In this document: positions 27,282 through 35,402 of the stretch, one piece after another
Layout: the number at the start of each line of letters is the position of its first letter
Position numbering within the stretch: position 1 is the stretch's first letter
Assembly (NCBI GenBank): GCA_016199265.1
Contig: JACQGX010000226.1
Location: 1-40,501 of the forward strand
Direction: 5' to 3'
Origin: Chloroflexota bacterium
GTDB taxonomy: Bacteria > Chloroflexota > UBA11872 > UBA12225
DNA: 40,501 nucleotides
Position numbers and translations under genes: made by a program
Notes under the pieces: model-generated
Told to the model about the DNA's origin: nothing
The model's input: the letters and a program-made list of their open reading frames with translations, nothing else
Database searches by the model: none

Positions 27282-28769
27282 ATGACACAAGATACTCCTG
27301 ATACACCAGGCTCCTCTCCCGCGTCTCAGTCTGACGATCCGCCGAGTCGCCAGCGGCGAGAGCGGTGCGCTGCAATCGTCCTCGCCGCCGGGAAGGGCAC
27401 CCGGATGCGTTCGAGCCGGCACAAGGTCCTGCACCCGGTCGCCGGCAAGCCGATGATCTGGCACGTCTTGACGGCGCTGCGCGAGGCGGGTATCCCGGCC
27501 GAGCGTACCGTCGTCGTCGTGGGCGACAGTGCAGCCGAGGTTCAGTCTACGATCGATGCATCGTTCGGCGCCGGGACCTACTCCTTTGCCTACCAGGCGG
27601 AACAGCGTGGTACCGGGCACGCGACGCTGCAGGCACGGGCCTACGTTCTAACTGATGCGGATACCGTCGTCGTCGCCTACGGCGACACGCCGCTGCTCCA
27701 AGAATGCACCGTCACGCGCCTGCTGCAACAGCATGAGGCGGGCCGGACACCGGTCACGTTGGTGAGCGGCCGCCTCGACGAACCGCAAGGCTACGGCCGC
27801 ATCCTCCGCGACGCCGGCGGCTCGATCGCAGGAATCGTTGAGGACCGCGACGCCACCCCCGATCAACGGACGATACGCGAGGTCAACAGCGGCTTCTGCG
27901 CGTTCGACGCCGCCTGGCTGTGGCGACACCTGCCGCACGTCTCGCCGGCGCCGAATGGGGAGCTGTACCTCACCACGCTGGCCGAGGTCGCGGCGCGAAG
28001 TGGTGGCGTTCAGGCCCTAATCGTCGACAACGTCGACGAAGTGCTCGGCGTCAACACGCGCGTACAGCTCGCGGCGGCCGAGGCAACGCTCCGCGGGCGG
28101 ATCACCACACAGCTCATGCTGGCGGGCGTGACCATCCAGCATCCGGCGTCGACGTACGTCGACGCCGGCGTCGTCGTCAGAAACGATACCGTGTTGCTGG
28201 CCAACACGCACCTCACCGGCAACACGTCCATCGGCTCGCAGTGCGTCATCGGGCCAAACGCGATCGTGGGCGACAGCACCATCGGCGACCGCTGCCGCAT
28301 CGTCTGCTCGGTGCTCGACCGTGCCACGCTCGAAGCGGAGGTCACGGTCGGGCCGTTTGCTCACCTGCGTCCCGGTACGCGCTGCGGCCGCGCGGTGGAG
28401 GTGGGGACGGGCAGTGAGATCAAGGCCTCGTCTCTGGGCGCTGGTACGAAGATGCACCATTTCGGGTATCTTGGAGATGCGACGGTTGGCGAACACGTCA
28501 ACGTCGGGGCCGGAACCGTGACGTGCAACTACGACGGTGAGCGCAAGCACGCAACAGAGATCGGCGATGGCGCGTTTCTTGGCAGCGGGACGCTGCTGGT
28601 CGCGCCGGTCCATGTGGGGGCGGCCGCGCTCACCGGCGCAGGGGCGGTGGTCACCCGCGACGTAGCGGCCACTACTACGGTCGTCGGCGTTCCGGCGCGT
28701 CCGCTCGAGCGGGGAAGACGGCGAGGTGCGGGCTCTTCTGAGGCCGAGTCGCCGGCTGGCTCTCGCTAG
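27282..28769 (+). CDS. glmU: Bifunctional GlmU: N-acetylglucosamine-1-phosphate uridyltransferase / glucosamine-1-phosphate acetyltransferase
   Basis: A 495-aa protein from ATG 27282. After a Pro/Ser/Asp-rich leader of about 28 residues comes the nucleotidyltransferase domain with CAAIVLAAGKGTRMRSSRHK, FAYQAEQRGTGHATLQARAY, VVVAYGDTPLLQ and VNSGFCAFDAAWLW. The left-handed beta-helix acetyltransferase domain follows: VGPFAHLRPGTRCGRAVEVG, EIKASSLGAGTKMHHFGYLG, NVGAGTVTCNYDGERKHATE. It makes UDP-GlcNAc for peptidoglycan and envelope glycans. The frame is open further upstream through the tRNA-Gln gene, so the start must lie after it. It is followed closely by prs, a common pairing. Confidence 0.95.
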   Translation: MTQDTPDTPGSSPASQSDDPPSRQRRERCAAIVLAAGKGTRMRSSRHKVLHPVAGKPMIWHVLTALREAGIPAERTVVVVGDSAAEVQSTIDASFGAGTYSFAYQAEQRGTGHATLQARAYVLTDADTVVVAYGDTPLLQECTVTRLLQQHEAGRTPVTLVSGRLDEPQGYGRILRDAGGSIAGIVEDRDATPDQRTIREVNSGFCAFDAAWLWRHLPHVSPAPNGELYLTTLAEVAARSGGVQALIVDNVDEVLGVNTRVQLAAAEATLRGRITTQLMLAGVTIQHPASTYVDAGVVVRNDTVLLANTHLTGNTSIGSQCVIGPNAIVGDSTIGDRCRIVCSVLDRATLEAEVTVGPFAHLRPGTRCGRAVEVGTGSEIKASSLGAGTKMHHFGYLGDATVGEHVNVGAGTVTCNYDGERKHATEIGDGAFLGSGTLLVAPVHVGAAALTGAGAVVTRDVAATTTVVGVPARPLERGRRRGAGSSEAESPAGSR

Positions 28770-28796
28770 TCAGGGAGGGAAAGGATACACCGATCG

Positions 28797-29822
28797 ATGG
28801 CAACCATGGTCAATGTGGCGGTAGAGGAGACGTCTTCTCCAGCGCAGCTCGGGCTGCCGTATTCCATGCCGACGGAGCCGACCGACCGTAGTCTGCTCGT
28901 GTTCGCCGGCAATTCCAACGTCCCGTTGGCGCGCGAGATCTGCCGCTTCCTCGATATCGCCCCCGGCAAAGCGCTCGTGACGACGTTCAAGAACGAGGAA
29001 ACGCGCGTCCGCATCGAGGAGAATGTGCGCGGTGCCGATGTGTTTGTCGTGCAGTCGACGTGTTCGCCGGTCGATCACAACATCATGGAGCTGCTGCTCA
29101 TGATCGACGCGTTGCGCCGCGCGTCGGCCGACCGCGTCACCGCGGTCATCCCGTACTACGGGTACGCCAAGCAGGAGAAGAAGACGGCGGGACGCGAGCC
29201 CATCTCGGCCAGGCTGGTGGCCAACCTCATCACGACGGCCGGCGCCGACCGTGTCGTCACCATGGACCTGCACGCGCCGGCGATCGAGGGCTTCTTCGAT
29301 ATCCCGGTCGATCACCTGCGAGCGAACCCGATCATGGCCGATGCCCTGCGCCGGCGGCTGCAGCACAACGACGTCGTCGTCGTGTCGCCCGACAGCGGCG
29401 GGGTTGCCCGCGCGAACGACTTCCGGCTGCGCGTCGGCGGGCGCCTGGCCATCATCGCCAAGCAGCGGCCGCAGCCAGACATGGCGGAGGTGCTCGAGAT
29501 GGTCGGGGACGTGCGCGGCAAGACGGCGGTCATCGTCGACGACATGATCTCGACGGGCGGGACGCTGATCGAGGCGGCCGAAACGCTGCTCGGTCGCGGC
29601 GCGCACGACGTCGTGGCCTGTGCGACGCACGGTATCTTCGCCGGCGGTGCCACCGATCTGATCCAGCGGTCGCGCATCCGCGAGGTACTTATCACCAACA
29701 CGATTCCGCTGGCCGACGCCAGCCAGCGTGACAAAATCTACCAAGTAAGCGTCGCGCCGCTGCTGGCCGAGGCGATCCGGCGGATCCACCGGCGCGAGTC
29801 GGTGAGCGCGCTGTTTACGTAG
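28797..29822 (+). CDS. prs: Ribose-phosphate pyrophosphokinase
   Basis: A 341-aa PRPP synthase. LLVFAGNSNVPLAREICRFL, ENVRGADVFVVQSTCSPVDH, AVIPYYGYAKQEKKTAGREP, VVTMDLHAPAIEGFF and the PRPP loop VIVDDMISTGGTLIEAAETL (D248-D249) are all present. It makes PRPP for nucleotides, His and Trp. The N-terminus is about 25 residues longer than usual (MATMVNVAVEETSSPAQLGL). ATG 28797 follows a GGGAGGG element; ATG 28806 is an alternative. Confidence 0.97.
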   Translation: MATMVNVAVEETSSPAQLGLPYSMPTEPTDRSLLVFAGNSNVPLAREICRFLDIAPGKALVTTFKNEETRVRIEENVRGADVFVVQSTCSPVDHNIMELLLMIDALRRASADRVTAVIPYYGYAKQEKKTAGREPISARLVANLITTAGADRVVTMDLHAPAIEGFFDIPVDHLRANPIMADALRRRLQHNDVVVVSPDSGGVARANDFRLRVGGRLAIIAKQRPQPDMAEVLEMVGDVRGKTAVIVDDMISTGGTLIEAAETLLGRGAHDVVACATHGIFAGGATDLIQRSRIREVLITNTIPLADASQRDKIYQVSVAPLLAEAIRRIHRRESVSALFT

Positions 29823-29912
29823 TTCCGAGTTGCTGGTTTCGAGCTCAACGTGGTGGATTCGCGAAGCCAACTCGGAACCAGGAACTCGGAATCAGGAACT
29901 TCTACGGCATCA
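29823..29912. repeat. GGAACTC-type repeat block after prs
   Basis: GGAACCA, GGAACTC, GGAATCA and GGAACTT stand in tandem at about 29875-29902. An opposing GTTCCGAGTTGCTGG is at 29821-29835. This is another period-7 inverted block in the prs-corC gap. Confidence 0.65.
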
Positions 29913-29935
29913 CGACCATTTTTTACGCACTGCGC

Positions 29936-31372
29936 TTGCTCTACGCTCTCATCCTTGCAGGCCTGCCCATAGGGTTGCTCCTGCTCGTCGTGCCCATCGA
30001 GGGCTTTCTGCCGGCCGCGCCTGCCGGCGCCGGCCTGCTTGTGCTCTCGCTCGTGGGGTTGGCGATGATCTTTGCGGCCGCCGAAACCGCCGTACCGGCG
30101 ATTCGGCGGCCGCGGCTCCAGCAGCTCCTCGAGGCCGGTGTCGGCCCGGCCAGGACGCTGCAGCGGTTGCTCGAGAACAGCATCGCCTTTCTCACAACGT
30201 CGCAACTGATCATCACCGCGGCGTTGGTGGGTGCCACGACAGTCCTTGCCGCGGCGGCCGGCCCGGTGCTCGCCGTTGCGCTGAACAGCGTTGTCGGCGC
30301 GTACCTGCTGCTCGCGCTCGCGATGCTGTTGGTCGCGCTCGCGCTCGTCCAGCAGATCGCCCGGGCGTTGGGTGTGCGCCACGCCGAGACCGTCGCGCTG
30401 ACCACAGCCGGTATCGCGCGTGCGAGCGTCGTGGTGCTCTCGCCCCTCCTCAAGCTGCTCGGAGCGTTTGGCGGGCTCGTTTACGAGCAGGGCGGCGCCG
30501 CGCCGCGCGACACTGCGGGCGCCGTGACCGAAGCCGGCATCATGCTCCAGGTCGACGTCGCCGAGGAGGAGGGGGTGCTCGAAGAGGACGAGGGGGAGAT
30601 GATCCGCTCGATCTTCGAGTTCGGCGATACCGTCGTGCGCGAGGTCATGGTGCCCCGCATCGATGCCGAGGCCGCTGAGGCCAGCCAGACGCTCAGCGAG
30701 GCCGTCGACCTCGCGGTCGCCGTCGGCCACTCGCGGATTCCCATCTACGAGGATACCATCGACCGCGTGGTGGGCATCTTCTACGTGAAGGATGCGCTGC
30801 GCTTCCTGCGCGAGGGGCGGCTCGACGTCAAGGTGCGCGAGGTGATGCGGCCGGCGTACTTCGTCCCCGAGACCAAGAAAGTAGACGAACTGCTGCACGA
30901 GATGCAGGCACGACGCGTCCATGTGGCGATCGTCGTCGACGAATACGGCGGCACCGCCGGCCTGGTCACGATCGAAGATATCCTCGAAGAGATCGTCGGT
31001 GAGATCCAGGATGAGTTCGACGCCGAAGAAGCCCGCCTGCACCGAATCAGCGAGCACGAGGTAGTCGCCGACGCGCTGATCACGCTCGACGATCTCAACG
31101 ATATGCTGCACACCAAGCTCGCCGCCGAAGACGTCGACACGTTGGGCGGCTTCATGTACGCCAACCTGGGCCGGGTGCCCGAGAGAGGCGACGAGATCGT
31201 CGTCGACGGGCTGCGCTTCATCGTGGAAGACGTCGAGGGCAACCGGATCAACAAGGTGCGCATCATCCGCTCAATCGAGCCGATTGCCGACGGTCAGTCG
31301 CCTGGCCCACCCAACCCGCCCGGTACCGCGAATGCGCCGGGGCAACGACGCCGCGCCGCCGAGGGGGAGTAG
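29936..31372 (+). CDS. CNNM-domain / CBS-pair / CorC transporter-associated protein (hemolysin C-like)
   Basis: A 478-aa membrane protein. The N-terminal CNNM (DUF21) domain has about four helices (residues 1-190), including FAAAETAVPAIRRPRLQQLL. Then come EDEGEMIRSIFEFGDTVVRE with VMVPRIDAEA, a CBS pair (HSRIPIYEDTIDRVVGIFYV, VREVMRPAYFVPETKKVDEL) and the VAIVVDEYGGTAGLVTIEDI motif. A C-terminal CorC_HlyC domain ends in VPERGDEIVVDGLRFIVEDV. Relatives are Mg2+/Co2+ efflux proteins. TTG 29936 is the first listed start; the true one may lie slightly upstream, because hydrophobic residues (TIFYALRL) continue in frame. The stop abuts cdd. Confidence 0.9.
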   Translation: MLYALILAGLPIGLLLLVVPIEGFLPAAPAGAGLLVLSLVGLAMIFAAAETAVPAIRRPRLQQLLEAGVGPARTLQRLLENSIAFLTTSQLIITAALVGATTVLAAAAGPVLAVALNSVVGAYLLLALAMLLVALALVQQIARALGVRHAETVALTTAGIARASVVVLSPLLKLLGAFGGLVYEQGGAAPRDTAGAVTEAGIMLQVDVAEEEGVLEEDEGEMIRSIFEFGDTVVREVMVPRIDAEAAEASQTLSEAVDLAVAVGHSRIPIYEDTIDRVVGIFYVKDALRFLREGRLDVKVREVMRPAYFVPETKKVDELLHEMQARRVHVAIVVDEYGGTAGLVTIEDILEEIVGEIQDEFDAEEARLHRISEHEVVADALITLDDLNDMLHTKLAAEDVDTLGGFMYANLGRVPERGDEIVVDGLRFIVEDVEGNRINKVRIIRSIEPIADGQSPGPPNPPGTANAPGQRRRAAEGE

Positions 31373-31777
31373 GTGAAGCCCGACTACGGCGATCTGGTCG
31401 CCGCCGCCGCCGAGGTGTGGCGGCGAGCCTACGCACCCTACTCCCAGTTCAGCGTGGGAGCCGCGGTGCTTGCCGGTGGGCGTACGTTCACGGGCTGCAA
31501 CGTCGAGAACGCCTCGCACGGCCTTACCATCTGTGCCGAGCGCGCGGCGGTGTGCGCCGCGATTGCTGCCGGCGAGCGCGCCGTCGAGGCGGTAGCAATC
31601 GTGACCGATACCGCGCAGCCGACCGCGCCGTGTGGCGCGTGTCGCCAGGTGCTGCGTGAGTTTGGCACCGCCGTGGTGGTCATCAGCGCCACCGTCAGAG
31701 GTGCACGTTCCGTCCACCAGTTGTCTGATCTACTTCCCGCCTCGTTCGGCCCGGAAGATCTGGGGTACCGAGGATAA
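31373..31777 (+). CDS. cdd: Cytidine deaminase
   Basis: A 134-aa zinc enzyme from GTG 31373, directly after the corC stop. It has YAPYSQFSVGAAVLAGGRTF, GCNVENASHGLTICAERAAV with C54 and E56, and PTAPCGACRQVLREFG with C87 and C90, the full catalytic set. It deaminates cytidine and deoxycytidine for pyrimidine salvage. Length is typical of the small tetrameric class. Neighbours corC and recO are its usual companions. Confidence 0.96.
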   Translation: MKPDYGDLVAAAAEVWRRAYAPYSQFSVGAAVLAGGRTFTGCNVENASHGLTICAERAAVCAAIAAGERAVEAVAIVTDTAQPTAPCGACRQVLREFGTAVVVISATVRGARSVHQLSDLLPASFGPEDLGYRG

Positions 31778-31793
31778 CCAGGTATAATCTGGT
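31777..31793 (+). promoter_or_regulatory. Candidate -10 box within a small palindrome upstream of recO
   Basis: TATAAT (31783-31788) is flanked by ACCAG (31777-31781) and CTGGT (31789-31793). It lies right after the cdd stop and about 190 bp before recO. I see no good -35 box, so this is a weak call. Confidence 0.3.
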
Positions 31794-31893
31794 ACTTTCC
31801 CAGTGTTTTTGCGCCTCCGCAAGATCCACCGACGATCAAACGCAGACGGGTATAGACGGGTGCAAGCAACACTCCCGGAGGCGTGGCAGGTCC

Positions 31894-31942
31894 GTAGGGG
31901 CGTATAGACATACGCCCACATATGCCCACATATGCCCACATA
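31894..31942. repeat. GTAGGGGCGT hairpin followed by three 10-bp repeats
   Basis: GGGCGTAT (31898-31905) and ATACGCCC (31910-31917) form an 8-bp stem with an AGAC loop. Three units of YGCCCACATA follow at 31913-31942. The opening GTAGGGGCGT matches the start of the hairpin at 24107. Confidence 0.75.
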
Positions 31943-31978
31943 CGCTCGTCCTCAAGCAGCACACGGCAGCACACGCAC

Positions 31979-32923
31979 ATGGCAGTCCCCCGCGTTTACC
32001 GCACCGAAGCCATCGTTCTGCGCCGCCAGGACTTTGGTGAAGCCGACCGAGTCCTGACCCTCTACAGCCCGCGATTGGGAAAGTTCCGGGCGGTGGCGAA
32101 GGGCGTGCGCCGTCCGAGGAGCCGGTTGGGGGGGCACGTCGAGCTCTTCACGCACGTCAACCTCCTCGTTGCCCAGGGCCGCAACCTCGACATCGTGACG
32201 CAGGCCGAGACGGTGCGGCCGTATTGCCGCATCCGCGATGATCTCTGGAAGACGGCCTATGCGTGCTATGCGGCCGAGCTGGTCGACCGCTTCATCGAGG
32301 AGCGGCTCGAGAACGCGCCGGTCTTCGATCTCCTCCAGCGGGCATTGGTCTATCTGGACGAGCTGGGCGCAGGCGCCGGCGGCGGGCAACTCCGCGAGTC
32401 CCCCACCGCCTACACCGGGAGCGTGAATGGCGCCTTCGGCGAGGTGATCGGTGCGAGTGACGCCGGTGAGGCCGGCAGAGCGGACATTGAGGCAAAGGTG
32501 GCCGATCCCGGCACCGAGGTCGAGCTGGCAATGCGCAGCTTCGAGCTCCAGCTCCTGGGGCACCTGGGCTACGCACCGGAGCTGTTCCACTGCGTGCAGT
32601 GCAACGAACGGTTGGCGCTGGGAGAAAACCAATTCACCGCGGCGGCCGGCGGCGTCCTGTGCGCCGACTGTGGCCGCGCCCGCGCCGGCGCACGCCCGGT
32701 CTCGGTGAATGCCATCAAAGCGATGCGCCTGATGGGCCGGGAACCCTTTGGTGTCTTCCGCAAGTTCCACCTGGCGGGCGAATCGGCCCGCGAGGTCGAT
32801 GACGCCCTGCGCTCGCTGATCGGCTACCTCCTCGAACGGCAGCTCCGCACCGCCGAGTTCCTCGACCGCCTCAAAGCCGACCGGCGGCGCGAGCGACGGC
32901 TGGCTGAGGCGGCGGCGGGCTGA
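31979..32923 (+). CDS. recO: DNA repair protein RecO
   Basis: A 314-aa protein from ATG 31979. The OB-fold start RVYRTEAIVLRRQDFGEADR with VLTLYSPRLGKFRAVAKGVR is the RecO signature. The alpha-helical part has a zinc module, FHCVQCNERLALGENQF then GVLCADCGRA. RecO loads RecA onto SSB-coated gaps with RecR. An insertion of about 35 residues (GGGQLRESPTAYTGSVNGAF onward) before the zinc module makes it longer than the usual 240-260 aa. In-frame upstream codons come from the 10-bp repeat and are unlikely to be translated. Confidence 0.93.
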   Translation: MAVPRVYRTEAIVLRRQDFGEADRVLTLYSPRLGKFRAVAKGVRRPRSRLGGHVELFTHVNLLVAQGRNLDIVTQAETVRPYCRIRDDLWKTAYACYAAELVDRFIEERLENAPVFDLLQRALVYLDELGAGAGGGQLRESPTAYTGSVNGAFGEVIGASDAGEAGRADIEAKVADPGTEVELAMRSFELQLLGHLGYAPELFHCVQCNERLALGENQFTAAAGGVLCADCGRARAGARPVSVNAIKAMRLMGREPFGVFRKFHLAGESAREVDDALRSLIGYLLERQLRTAEFLDRLKADRRRERRLAEAAAG

Positions 32924-32930
32924 GAGGCGG

Positions 32931-32957
32931 CCGGCACCGATCGGCGCCGTGCTGGCG
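32931..32957 (+). terminator. Weak hairpin after recO
   Basis: CCGGCAC and GTGCTGG pair with one G-U over a loop containing CGATCGGC. There is no U-tract. It marks the end of the housekeeping block before the accessory island; termination is only a possibility. The rest of the gap to 33159 shows no gene; AGGAGG at about 33146-33151 serves the next start. Confidence 0.35.
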
Positions 32958-33159
32958 GTTCGGTAGCGAGCAGCAAGAGTCTGGGCTAACCCAACTCGGG
33001 CCGGAAGAACTTCATCCGAAACTGAGTGGTATCTCACGCGACCGTCACCGATTCTTCACCGATCTCTCAGGTGCCGGTGCAAGAATGGCCACGAGGCCGC
33101 CGGAGATTCTCTGAGAGCCTGGTTTGTGCCTCCTTTGGATTGGACAGGAGGAATAGTCG

Positions 33160-35292
33160 ATGGCACAGCGGAGAGATGGAGCGAACCAGAGGCGGGAACG
33201 GCCGCCGGAGCAGCGCCTTATTGGCAAACTCCAGGCGGAGCGCTTGGCGCATCTGACCGACCTTCGAGTTGAGGAGATTGTTGACAGCACGATCGCCAAG
33301 CTCAGCGATCAGCTCCGCTGGCGGATCGACCCAGAGTTGTTGTTCTTCCGCCGCGTGTGCGGTCGCGTGGTAAAGAAGGACCCGCTTACTGGGATCGAGT
33401 ACCCCGTCCCCGGCGCCACGGTTCACGTGGAGGACACCGATTGCTCGTTTCTGTGGTTCTACCCCGAGGGGTGGATCTGGGGCTGGTTCTTTCCACTGTT
33501 CTGCCGGCGCGAAGAAATCGCCACGGCAGTCACCGACTCTTGTGGCCGCTTTTGTGTCCTGATCCCGCGTTGGGACATTGACTGGATCCTCCGCTGGCGC
33601 CGCGAACGGATCTGCCTGCCCGACATCCTGGTGAAGGCAACGTTTCGTGACCTCCTAGAAGAGCTCCCGCCGATCTTCCAGGAGCGCCTGCCTTTCCGGC
33701 CGCCGCGGCCGGAGCCCGATCCGCCCCTACCGCTCTTCCGAGACGGTGGCCTGATTCTCGAGCAGGTTGAGCGACTGGTGGGCCGGGACATCGCGGGCAA
33801 GCTGGCGGCCCACCAGGACATGGCTGCCCTTGGCGCAAGCACGAAGGTGCGGCAGCAATTGCTCGACTCGCCAGCTTTCGCCGAACCGCCTCCCCCGCCC
33901 ATACCCTCCGACGTGAAGAGGATCGTCGCCGACTATCAGGGAAGGCAGGGGCAGCAGGGGCAAGCCGCGCAGGAGGCAGTGGCGGCGCTGGCGGCGCAGC
34001 TCCGCGTCGATTCACCGCTTCTCCAGCGGCTGGACCTCACCCGCTACATTGGCCCATTCAGGCGGTGCTGGGACATATTCGTGCCCGAGTGGTCGTTGCA
34101 GCTCGACGTGCCGGACATCACTTTCCGCGTGACCCAAGACGTCAACGGCGACGGCACCGAGGAGGAGATCTACTCGGAGAGTCACTTCGACGTCCGCTGG
34201 AACAGCGGCCCAATCCCCGATGTCACGCTCTATGCCTCCCAGATCGCCCTCGTCGCGCCATCCTGTGTTCCTGTGGATGTTCCCTGCCAGGAGCCGGCGA
34301 TTGTGATGGCGGGTTTCATGCCGCTGCGGAACCTGCCCGCGCCGGAAGACCCCTATCACGACGCGGCCGGCGGCTACGCGCGCCGCCCGAACCGGCCGCA
34401 TCCCTCCGGCTTCTACGCCGACCCGCCGCCGAATCCCCTCGCGAAGTCGCCCTTCTGCGATGATCTGCACCTCCGTGGCTGCAACACACGGGCCGGAGCA
34501 CAGTTCTACCGGCTGCGGTACTCGTTCAACGGCGGCCCCGTCGTGCCGTTTGTCGGCCTCACGTGGCAACAGTTTCGCTGGGTCGGCAGTCCGGGGCACC
34601 TCGAGGTGCTCACCGTCACTCCCGATTCCAACGGCTGGTATGCCATCCTCATCCCTGCCGATGGCTGGATGGATCCCCATCTGCTCCTCAATCTCCGCAG
34701 CGGCTTCTACCAGGACGGGCTCTATCAAGTCGACATGCAGTTGGGCGATGCGTCGAAGAATCCGATCCACACGATCCCACAGGTCGGTATCCGGATCGAC
34801 AACTCGACGCCAACAGCACACCTCGCTGTAAGCTGGCGCGTGGCCGGCACCGGCACGTGGCAGAGCTTGGCCAGCGTCTGCCCCGTGGTGGAGCGACCGC
34901 CGGGCGCGGCGGTTGAGTTCCGCGTCCAGGTCAACGCCTCGGCCACGCACCTGCGCTCGATCTCGCTCACCGCCGGCGGCTGCGGTGCCCAGTCCCCGGT
35001 CCTTACTTCGGCCGTTCCGCCCACATGGGAGGCGCTGACCACCCCCGGTGGTACTTTTGGCCTACGCCACTGGCACACGGATCCAGATACCGATAACAGC
35101 GCCTCACACACGCACATCTTCCAGTTGGCGAGCAGCGCACCGCAGGGCGTCTACAGCTTCCGTCTCAGCGCCTACGGGCGTGCCTTCAATCCGGCTGGCT
35201 GGGACAACGGCGACGAGAGCGCGTGGAACTACGACCCAGCCTACTACCGATACACCCACCGGCATTTCCAACTGGCAGTCGTCAATCTCTAA
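33160..35292 (+). CDS. Large Cys- and Trp-rich beta protein of unknown function (possible transthyretin-like domain)
   Basis: A 710-aa protein from ATG 33160, nine bases after AGGAGG. Residues 1-60 are charged and helical. Residues 62-160 look like a carboxypeptidase-regulatory (transthyretin-like) beta domain: VCGRVVKKDP, YPVPGATVHVEDTDC, TDSCGRFCVLIPRWDIDWIL, with six cysteines (C67, C95, C115, C128, C132, C152). A Pro-rich linker and a helical stretch (about 170-290) follow. The rest is beta-rich and contains DVNGDGTEEE at 327-336, an EF-hand-like calcium loop, and ends with HTHIFQLASSAPQGVYSFRL and YRYTHRHFQLAVVNL. There is no signal peptide or membrane helix. It heads the hydrolase island and may be its scaffold or recognition subunit. 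I cannot assign a function; the domain call is from pattern only. Confidence 0.6.
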   Translation: MAQRRDGANQRRERPPEQRLIGKLQAERLAHLTDLRVEEIVDSTIAKLSDQLRWRIDPELLFFRRVCGRVVKKDPLTGIEYPVPGATVHVEDTDCSFLWFYPEGWIWGWFFPLFCRREEIATAVTDSCGRFCVLIPRWDIDWILRWRRERICLPDILVKATFRDLLEELPPIFQERLPFRPPRPEPDPPLPLFRDGGLILEQVERLVGRDIAGKLAAHQDMAALGASTKVRQQLLDSPAFAEPPPPPIPSDVKRIVADYQGRQGQQGQAAQEAVAALAAQLRVDSPLLQRLDLTRYIGPFRRCWDIFVPEWSLQLDVPDITFRVTQDVNGDGTEEEIYSESHFDVRWNSGPIPDVTLYASQIALVAPSCVPVDVPCQEPAIVMAGFMPLRNLPAPEDPYHDAAGGYARRPNRPHPSGFYADPPPNPLAKSPFCDDLHLRGCNTRAGAQFYRLRYSFNGGPVVPFVGLTWQQFRWVGSPGHLEVLTVTPDSNGWYAILIPADGWMDPHLLLNLRSGFYQDGLYQVDMQLGDASKNPIHTIPQVGIRIDNSTPTAHLAVSWRVAGTGTWQSLASVCPVVERPPGAAVEFRVQVNASATHLRSISLTAGGCGAQSPVLTSAVPPTWEALTTPGGTFGLRHWHTDPDTDNSASHTHIFQLASSAPQGVYSFRLSAYGRAFNPAGWDNGDESAWNYDPAYYRYTHRHFQLAVVNL

Positions 35293-35296
35293 ACTC

Positions 35297-35375
35297 AGTC
35301 CAAGGTCCACAGTCCAAGGTCTCCAGTCCAAACACACGGCGGAAGCGACTCTGGACTGTGGACTGCGGACTTGCC
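35297..35375. repeat. AGTCCAAGG inverted repeat block between the first two island genes
   Basis: GTCCACAGTCC (35305-35315) is exactly inverted at 35353-35363 (GGACTGTGGAC), within arms of AGTCCAAGGTCC-type units. The hairpin fills the 110-bp gap and could attenuate expression of the patatin gene or protect mRNA ends. Confidence 0.8.
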
Positions 35376-35402
35376 GTAGATCTGAACTGGGGGGTCAGAC
35401 CG

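Noticed and set aside
31913-31942. Possible CRISPR array
   Set aside because: Three 10-bp units directly abutting, with no spacers and no cas genes; the same applies to the repeat at 40470.
35223-35402. Longer N-terminus for the patatin protein
   Set aside because: The extra codons overlap the previous gene and read through the inverted repeat block; ATG 35403 has a good ribosome binding site.
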